A stretch of DNA of 59,559 nt from Candidatus Eisenbacteria bacterium (GTDB taxonomy: Bacteria; Eisenbacteria; RBG-16-71-46; SZUA-252). The DNA lies in the NCBI GenBank assembly GCA_005893305.1, contig VBOZ01000035.1, forward strand, positions 1 through 59,559, in the 5' to 3' direction. A program made the position numbers and the translations under genes. The notes under the pieces were generated by a model. The model worked only from the letters and a program-made list of their open reading frames with translations, was not told the DNA's origin and did no database searches. Positions 54,245 through 59,559 of this stretch are shown here, in pieces; position 1 is the first letter of the stretch; each line of letters begins with the position of its first letter.

Positions 54245-54865
54245 TCACGGCGCACGCGAAGGTTGTGCCTCCAACACCAGCCGCGAAGCAGCCTCCGTAT
54301 GCGGCGGTGGAAGCGAGGCACGTGATCGCTGTCGCGCCCACACCACCGACGTAACATCCTCCCATTCTCGGAAGGCAATCCGGAATCGCTTCTGCGGTGA
54401 AAGCCCGCCCGGTCGCCAGGGTGCCGGTGCGAAGTCAGCGGGGCGAAGAACTTCCCTTACCCCGTTCAACGCAGGATCCCAAACGTAGATGCTACCGTCC
54501 ATGCCGAAATCTGGATCCGGGCGGATCTTAACCGCCCCCGTGACGACAGTCACAGCCGAGCGAGTCTGCGTCAGCACGCCCTTCTCTTTGAGGATGGCAT
54601 TCCAATAGGGCACATCCAAGGCCTTATCGGTTCCATCGGTGCGAGCGATTGCCTGGTCAGCGGGGCATCTCTCGAAGCCCTGGGCTGTAAGCCACTGGTC
54701 GATAGCCTTGCCTTCAGGCGTCGCCAAGGCAAGTCGGATCTCACGCTCCGTCGCCGTCTCATCAAGCACGACCGGTGTCTCGGTCGGCGTGAGAGGCTCA
54801 ACAGGCGACTTCGAACAGGCAGGGAGAAAACTGACCAGGATCAAGCACAACAGTAACCGCAGCAT
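54245..54865 (-). CDS. Lipoprotein, unknown
   Basis: 206 residues. MLRLLLCLILVSFLPAC gives a clear lipobox (LPAC), so the protein is probably lipid-anchored at C17. The mature part, TPTETPVVLDETATEREIRLALATPEGKAIDQWL, is followed by a beta-like section (AVTVVTGAVKIRPDPDFGMDGSIYVWDPALNGVREVL). Not recognised. Followed by the 51-aa membrane protein. Confidence 0.55.
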   Translation of the reverse strand: MLRLLLCLILVSFLPACSKSPVEPLTPTETPVVLDETATEREIRLALATPEGKAIDQWLTAQGFERCPADQAIARTDGTDKALDVPYWNAILKEKGVLTQTRSAVTVVTGAVKIRPDPDFGMDGSIYVWDPALNGVREVLRPADFAPAPWRPGGLSPQKRFRIAFREWEDVTSVVWARQRSRASLPPPHTEAASRLVLEAQPSRAP

Positions 54866-55287
54866 CCGCCACCTCCTTCAAGGATGAGCAACGAATCCGC
54901 AGCAGCACCTTGGTTGGCTGTAGGCGCGATCCTGCGATGATGCTGTGCCGCGTTCCCGCACTCAACAATTCTTTGCGGTAGGGAGGGATCAGCTAGAGAA
55001 AGAGACACAGCACGGGGCGTGCCGGCTCGCGAGGTTTCGAGCAAGGTGGCTGATAGAATTCCGAGGCACTTAGCACAACTCATCGCGTCGAACGTCCGAC
55101 GCTGTCGAACTCCGAGGCTGACGCGGGTGAACTCGCAACAACGCGAAGGCCCCATCATCTCTTGCCACCTGGGCCTCTATCTCCCGATAGATTGGTTAGG
55201 CTGCCGGCATGCGCGGGAAGGTACCGCCACGCGCCCGGGCAAATGTCAACGCGACCGGGGCGCCCGCCTCGGCTATCCTGGCTGGGC
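54866..55287. other. Non-coding gap, no supported gene
   Basis: 422 bases between divergent genes. Open frames here lack Shine-Dalgarno, signal peptide or recognisable domain. No tRNA or hairpin-plus-T-run terminator was noticed. Promoters for the lipoprotein (minus) and membrane glycosyltransferase-like gene (plus) must lie here, but I could not pick them. Confidence 0.4.
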
Positions 55288-56820
55288 ATGGATCGCAAAT
55301 CCCTACCGCTCCGAGACGCCGTCGCGTGGGCTTTACTCGCCGCTGTCCTCGCGACGGCGTTCGCACTCGCGACCTACCCCAACGTGCCCCCCGCGAGCGA
55401 CGTTTGGGATTACTCACAGGAGGCGAGGCAGCTCGCGCGCGGGGAAGGGTTCACCTCCCTCTACACCTATCCCACGCACCTGGGGCACGACTCAGCCCCC
55501 TTTCCGGTGCGGTGGCGAATGCCACTCTACGCGGCCTTCGGCGCGATACTCCTAAAGCTCAGCGTCCCGCTCCCTGCGGGGTATTTCACGATCGGCATTG
55601 TTTCGCACGCGCTCCTCGTCGGGCTCCTCTTCCTCCTCACGACACATCTCCATTCCGCGCGGGCGGGAGCGATCGCCGCCGCGGCCGCGATCGCGTCGCC
55701 GCTCCTCCTTGATCCATACAGCGCGGCGCTCTCGCAGCTCCCCGCGACGGCGCTCGCGCTTGGGGTATGGCTTCTACTCTTACGAGGAGGCGGGACTCTC
55801 TCGGCGTGCGGTGCGGCGATTCTCGCCGCGGCCGCCTGGTACCTGAGAGGCGAGTCCCTCGTAATGGTCCCTGTGTGGATCTGGGCGGCGTCCTCCGGTG
55901 GTCGCCCTCGCCGGGGCGCCGCATTCGCGCTCTTCTACGCAGCGCTCTGTATTCCCTGGATCATCACGCTCCGGGCGAGCGTGGGCGCGGCGGCGCCGAT
56001 CCAAGGGAACCCGATGCTCCTCTATACCGCGCAGTATCCTGGCTACTCCTCCGCGCGCACATACGGGGAGGCGCTACCGGGGATGCTCGCGTACGCGATT
56101 CATCACCCGGCCGCGCTCCTCTGGAGATTCGCCAAGGACGCGGTGGGATATTGCGTCGATCTTCTCTGGGGATTGGGACCAATCGCGGTGGGGTTGGGGA
56201 TCGCGGGACTCTTGCTTCGCGAGGCGAATGCCCGATGGCGCTCGCTCGCCCCGGCGCTTCCGCTCCTTCTCGCCGCGGCGATCCAGATCGCGGCCTTCTC
56301 GCTCCTCGAGCGGAGCCCTCGGTTTCTCGTCCCCGCGGTGCCGCTTCTCTGTGCGGCGCTCGGCATCGCAGCGGCGCCGTCGCTCGACCGATTCTGCGGT
56401 CGGAGGATGGTCGTCGCGATCTTCGCTCTGCTCCTCCTGGAGCGGGCCGCGACGCTGGCGTTTGCAACGCGGGAGGCGGCGCGGCGCTTTCCACCGCTTC
56501 CGCCAGCACTCGCCGCGGAGCTGGCGGGACACATCCAAGGCCAACCCCGCTCCGCGCTCCTCTGGACCGACGTTCCGGACTGGATCGCGTGGCATCTCGA
56601 TCGGCCGGCCCTGCTACTCCCGCTGCGGCGCCAATCAGACCGAGTGGCGGCCGATCACCCCACCGCGGGAATCTTCCTCTCGCCCAACGCCGGCGCGCGG
56701 AACTTGGCCGACGGGGAAGTCGAGTGGGCTCGGCGGATCGAGCGCGGGGAGCCAATCCCGAAATTCGTCGGACCGGATCTCCTCACCGGCGGCGCGCGGC
56801 TCTACCTGCCCGCCCGCTAG
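55288..56820 (+). CDS. Polytopic membrane protein, GT-C glycosyltransferase-like
   Basis: 510 residues from MDRKSLPLRDAVAWALL (ATG at 55288; the upstream open frame is Arg/Pro-rich without features). About ten hydrophobic helices follow, with a first large loop SDVWDYSQEARQLARGEGFTSLYTYP after helix 1, the position where GT-C/ArnT-PMT-like transferases carry their acidic catalytic residue (Asp/Glu), and a C-terminal soluble part. I cannot fix the donor or acceptor. Envelope glycan or glycolipid modification is the likely field. Confidence 0.6.
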   Translation: MDRKSLPLRDAVAWALLAAVLATAFALATYPNVPPASDVWDYSQEARQLARGEGFTSLYTYPTHLGHDSAPFPVRWRMPLYAAFGAILLKLSVPLPAGYFTIGIVSHALLVGLLFLLTTHLHSARAGAIAAAAAIASPLLLDPYSAALSQLPATALALGVWLLLLRGGGTLSACGAAILAAAAWYLRGESLVMVPVWIWAASSGGRPRRGAAFALFYAALCIPWIITLRASVGAAAPIQGNPMLLYTAQYPGYSSARTYGEALPGMLAYAIHHPAALLWRFAKDAVGYCVDLLWGLGPIAVGLGIAGLLLREANARWRSLAPALPLLLAAAIQIAAFSLLERSPRFLVPAVPLLCAALGIAAAPSLDRFCGRRMVVAIFALLLLERAATLAFATREAARRFPPLPPALAAELAGHIQGQPRSALLWTDVPDWIAWHLDRPALLLPLRRQSDRVAADHPTAGIFLSPNAGARNLADGEVEWARRIERGEPIPKFVGPDLLTGGARLYLPAR

Positions 56821-56945
56821 GGGCGCCAGAGAGCCAGTGGACCGGAGAGCGGGATCATGCGCGCATTACCAACCTCCTTCATCTCCGACGGGGAGACTCA
56901 GGAAGCCAGCACAACCCACACTCTCCGACCACATAGCCCCACCGG

Positions 56946-57335
56946 CTACTTCTTGTTGAGGGACGCAGCCTTCGTGTGCGCCATCTTTCCGGTCGTGATC
57001 ATCATGGAGAGCTTCTTGAACTCTTCCTTCGTCACGATGTTCTTCTCGACCAGCTGGCTCTTGGACTTGAACGGACGGGCCGCAATGACCTTGTCGGCGG
57101 TCTCGTCGGTCAGGCCCGGGAGGGTCATCAACTCCTCCTTCGTCGCCGTGTTGAGGTTGATCTTCGGCGCGGCGTGCGCCTTGGTCGCGTGGTGCTTCTC
57201 GTGCGCCGCCGGTGCAGCCGCCGGCGGCGTCGTGGCTGGCGGGGTCGTGGACTGAGGCGTCTGCTGCGCGAGCGCCGCAAACGGGACGACCAGACCGAAC
57301 GCCAGTACCCAAAGAACGTGCTTCGAGCGAATCAT
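56946..57335 (-). CDS. Secreted helix-hairpin-helix protein, ComEA-like
   Basis: 129 residues. Signal peptide MIRSKHVLWVLAFGLVVPFAALA; a Pro/Thr/Ala/His-rich linker to about residue 55; then INLNTATKEELMTLPGLTDETADKVIAARPFKSKSQLVEKNIVTKEEFKKL, two HhH units with the LPG(L) hairpin of ComEA. It should bind DNA outside the inner membrane and so may serve DNA uptake. An AGGAGAACC Shine-Dalgarno precedes the ATG, which overlaps the stop of the upstream frame as ATGA. Confidence 0.82.
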   Translation of the reverse strand: MIRSKHVLWVLAFGLVVPFAALAQQTPQSTTPPATTPPAAAPAAHEKHHATKAHAAPKINLNTATKEELMTLPGLTDETADKVIAARPFKSKSQLVEKNIVTKEEFKKLSMMITTGKMAHTKAASLNKK

Positions 57336-57961
57336 ACTGGTTCTCCTAGCGAGGGCGAATGGAGGCGCGCCGCCGTGCCCTCATGGCGAACGGCGCGAGG
57401 GGGGCCATAGAGCCCTTCCGGTGGAAACGAGTTGGACTGGAAACGACTTGGGAGTTGTGGAACGGGAGTTTGAAGAAGGAGGACGACCTGTGTCTCTGTA
57501 ACGGGGCAGGGAGCGCAGCGACGTTCCGGGTGGCAGACCCGAGACGCAAAATGCTGTGGACCCGCGCGCGGGGGACCGCGCCCTGAGATCACATGGTCGT
57601 CCATATAGCTGTGCCCTATGGACTGCGAGGCGCCGATGCGCCACGCGATCATCTGCGGATGATTATCTTGAATGGATTCCAGCGCGGCGACCTGGCCCCC
57701 GAACTTGGTCCGAATCGGGGACTGATGCGAGATCGGCCGCGGGTTGGTGCGGGCGGGGGGACGGGGCGCGGGTCGGCTCGAGGGGTCAGGGATTGACTGG
57801 GACGCCCACCTCAAGTGCGTGCGCGGGTGCCTGGACGCAGGGTGGGACGTGCGCGGCGATCCGTGGTGGCGGGCACCGGCGGCGGCCGCCGGGGGAGCGC
57901 TTCCGAGGATGGCGAGGACTCCAATCGCCACCCCGAACGCGAAGACCCGCAATGACTTCAT
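57332..57961 (-). CDS. Possible secreted protein, low-complexity, uncertain
   Basis: A 209-codon frame starting MKSLRVFAFGVAIGVLAILGSAPPAAAAGARHHG, a convincing signal peptide. The mature part is rich in Arg, Pro, Ser and His without a recognisable domain and may be out of frame beyond residue about 50. The stop overlaps the ComEA-like start (ATGA). Either a real secreted gene or the decayed remnant of one. Confidence 0.35.
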   Translation of the reverse strand: MKSLRVFAFGVAIGVLAILGSAPPAAAAGARHHGSPRTSHPASRHPRTHLRWASQSIPDPSSRPAPRPPARTNPRPISHQSPIRTKFGGQVAALESIQDNHPQMIAWRIGASQSIGHSYMDDHVISGRGPPRAGPQHFASRVCHPERRCAPCPVTETQVVLLLQTPVPQLPSRFQSNSFPPEGLYGPPRAVRHEGTAARLHSPSLGEPV

Positions 57962-58149
57962 CCCAACCCTCCTGGTCGCTCGGGAGGCCGACCCGGCCCC
58001 CCCTATAGCGCGTTCCCACATACCCCCAGGGCCCGGGGTGGTTCCGCCGACCGCATCCCGTGCGGTTACTACCCCTATAGCACTATGGGGCTCGCGGGGG
58101 AAGCGACTTTGCAAGATGGCGGCAGGGCGTCAGGCACCTACCCGGGGGG
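57962..58149. other. Non-coding gap with repeated GCTATAGGGG
   Basis: On the minus strand GCTATAGGGG occurs twice, 67-68 bases apart (around 58002 and 58070), with a hairpin ACCGCA-CGGGA-TGCGGT (58050-58067) between. It lies between the sigma-54 activator gene and the secreted frame at 57961. Function unknown; the positions would fit a leader. Confidence 0.3.
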
Positions 58150-59559
58150 CTATTCGTTGACCAGGTATTCTTCGGGGCGGATGCGGAGCGACTGGATTTT
58201 GTAGATGAGCGTGGTGCGCTTCATGTTGCCCAGGCTCCGTGCTGCCTCGGCCTTGTTGCCTTGGTGGGCGCGGAGCGCCCGGAGGATGACGTCGCGTTCA
58301 GCGGTGACTTCCGCTCGACGCTCCCGATCCCGGAGGAGGCTCCCGGCGGACTTGGCGCGTTGCCTCGGGAGGAAGGCGTCACGACTCACGATGGAACCGC
58401 TCTGAGCGAGCGCCACCACACGCGCAATCTCGTGCTTCAATTCCCTCACGTTGCCGGGCCACGAGTAGGCGCAAAGCATCGCCTCCACGTCATCCGCCAA
58501 CGTCAGCGACTTCTTCGATGTTGCGATCGCCTGGGCCCAGAAGTACCGGAAGAGCGCCCGGACGTCCTCCTCCCTGTCTTGCAGTTGAGGGAGCGTTACC
58601 GAGACGCCATTCAGTCGATAGTAGAGGTCGCGGCGAAAGACACCGCGCTCGACAAGGTCTTCGAGGCTGGCGTTCGTCGCCGCGACAATGCGAACGTCGA
58701 TTGTTCTGATGTCATCGCGGCCCAACGGTCTGAGCTCACCCGTCTCGAGCACGCGGAGGAGCGTCGACTGCGCCGCGGGCGACAGCTCGCCAATTTCATC
58801 AAGAAAAAGTGTTCCAAGATGCGCGGACGCGATAAGCCCCTCCCGGGACGATACCGCTCCCGTGAACGCGCCCCGTTCGTGACCGAAGAATTCGCTGTCG
58901 ATCAGATTTGGACTCACGGCGCCGCAGTTGATGGGAATGAAGGGTCCTCTGCGTCGATCGCTCATCAAGTGCAGTGCCTTCGCAAGGAGCTCCTTCCCAA
59001 CTCCGCTCTGCCCCGTAATCAGCACCGGGATCCGGCTCGGAGCGACGCCTTGAATGATTGCGACCGCCTCGCTCACGTCGGGGCTGCACGTGATGATTCC
59101 GAAGCGAAGAGCTCCCCGGTCCAGTTTGTCGAGACCAGCGAGGGCCGCAATACCGGGCTCGTCCGCCTGCGGGTCGGGCTGCGTCTCGAAGCCCAGTAGC
59201 TTTTCGAGGAGCTTGACCTGATAAGGAAGGCCGAGACGTTCAAAGATCGCTCGTGCCTCCCAGAGTTGGCGGCGGCCGAGCGCTTTCTCGTCAGGGGTAT
59301 TTCCTTGGAGGCGGGCCTCGCCAAGCCATTGAGTCGCGCGCGCAAGCTCGTATGGAATCTCATAGGACCTGGCGAGCTCGATCCCCTCCAGCGAAAGGCG
59401 GATCGCCTTCCTCGGATTACCCGCTGCCCAGTTGGCCATCGCGAGCACGCGATGCGTCGCGCACTCCTCGTAGCGATCCCCGGTGTCGCGAGCCACGCGC
59501 AGGCCCCGCTCGCAGGAGAGGATGGCAGCGTTGGGGTCGCCGAGATTGACGAGGGTTTC
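58150..59559 (-). CDS. TPR-containing sigma-54-dependent activator (5' end missing)
   Basis: The frame stays open to the window edge, so the N-terminus is missing; 469 residues are visible. The first about 110 are TPR-like helices (LVNLGDPNAAILSCERGLRVA, RVLAMANWAAGNPRKAIRLSLEGIELA). The AAA+ domain follows: Walker A ITGQSGVGKELLAKA, the sigma-54 contact loop GAFTGA, Walker B GTLFLDEIGEL, and R-finger region RDLYYRLNGVSVTLPQL. A Fis-type HTH ends the chain (LRAHQGNKAEAARSLGNMKRTTLIYKI). It opens sigma-54 promoters in reply to whatever the TPR part senses. Confidence 0.9.
   Translation of the reverse strand, partial: ETLVNLGDPNAAILSCERGLRVARDTGDRYEECATHRVLAMANWAAGNPRKAIRLSLEGIELARSYEIPYELARATQWLGEARLQGNTPDEKALGRRQLWEARAIFERLGLPYQVKLLEKLLGFETQPDPQADEPGIAALAGLDKLDRGALRFGIITCSPDVSEAVAIIQGVAPSRIPVLITGQSGVGKELLAKALHLMSDRRRGPFIPINCGAVSPNLIDSEFFGHERGAFTGAVSSREGLIASAHLGTLFLDEIGELSPAAQSTLLRVLETGELRPLGRDDIRTIDVRIVAATNASLEDLVERGVFRRDLYYRLNGVSVTLPQLQDREEDVRALFRYFWAQAIATSKKSLTLADDVEAMLCAYSWPGNVRELKHEIARVVALAQSGSIVSRDAFLPRQRAKSAGSLLRDRERRAEVTAERDVILRALRAHQGNKAEAARSLGNMKRTTLIYKIQSLRIRPEEYLVNE

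Overview
The window is GC-rich bacterial chromosome from a Gram-negative (diderm) organism: it carries many outer-membrane barrels, a TonB-dependent receptor, lipoproteins and long Sec signal peptides. FG-GAP/VCBS repeats, CarboxypepD-regulatory-like domains and FlgD-like/T9SS-like C-terminal domains point to an FCB-type lineage; a candidate phylum such as Eisenbacteria fits, but this is inference and no rRNA marker is present. GTG, TTG and probably one CTG start codon are used. I saw no rRNA, tRNA, IS element or CRISPR array.

Layout. 1-4920 (all minus): a metal-uptake unit (outer-membrane protein, ZnuA-like binding protein broken by an out-of-frame deletion, permease, no ATPase), the start of a secreted protein at the left edge, a small His/Cys-rich protein, and two LiaF/DUF5668-like membrane proteins. 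5111-9886: a 1591-aa secreted FG-GAP protein. 9883-14570: an iron locus with a di-heme peroxidase and an FTR1 permease fused to an imelysin/EfeO-like domain, divergent from a porin and an HMA-like protein; two Fur-like palindromes lie in the divergent gap. 14637-19416: FabL, a cupin, a membrane protein/XRE regulator operon, OsmC, an MFS exporter and MscL. 19501-29034: pabB, an alcohol dehydrogenase and a beta-oxidation-like acyl-CoA operon whose CoA-transferase partner subunit lies about 5 kb away on the other strand. 29097-39698: a Cys-rich secreted protein, an outer-membrane protein, dCTP deaminase, MiaB, an M1 peptidase fused to an Omp85-like barrel, DoxX, a SelW-like selenoprotein with in-frame UGA, and an M16 peptidase. 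39824-46606: an orphan PAS-GAF histidine kinase, then a thiamine locus: thiamine pyrophosphokinase, a TPP riboswitch with terminator platform, a TonB receptor (frameshifted), an SSS-family symporter, and a structured 3' RNA ending in an intrinsic terminator. 46667-59559: an SDR/aldonolactone-oxidase fusion, decaying CarboxypepD/FlgD-domain genes, a secreted M1 peptidase, lipoproteins, a GT-C-like membrane protein, a ComEA-like helix-hairpin-helix protein, and the end of a TPR-sigma54 activator.

Most notable: the unannotated Rdx/SelW selenoprotein with a SECIS-like hairpin; the FTR1-imelysin fusion beside a di-heme peroxidase, which looks like a remodelled EfeUOB iron system; the riboswitch-controlled thiamine uptake locus; the M1-peptidase/barrel fusion, which appears to start at CTG inside the miaB stop; and the SDR-ALO fusion. 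Three recognisable genes are interrupted (1248-2094, 32578-35788, 42428-45021). One of these is a simple one-base insertion that could be an assembly error.
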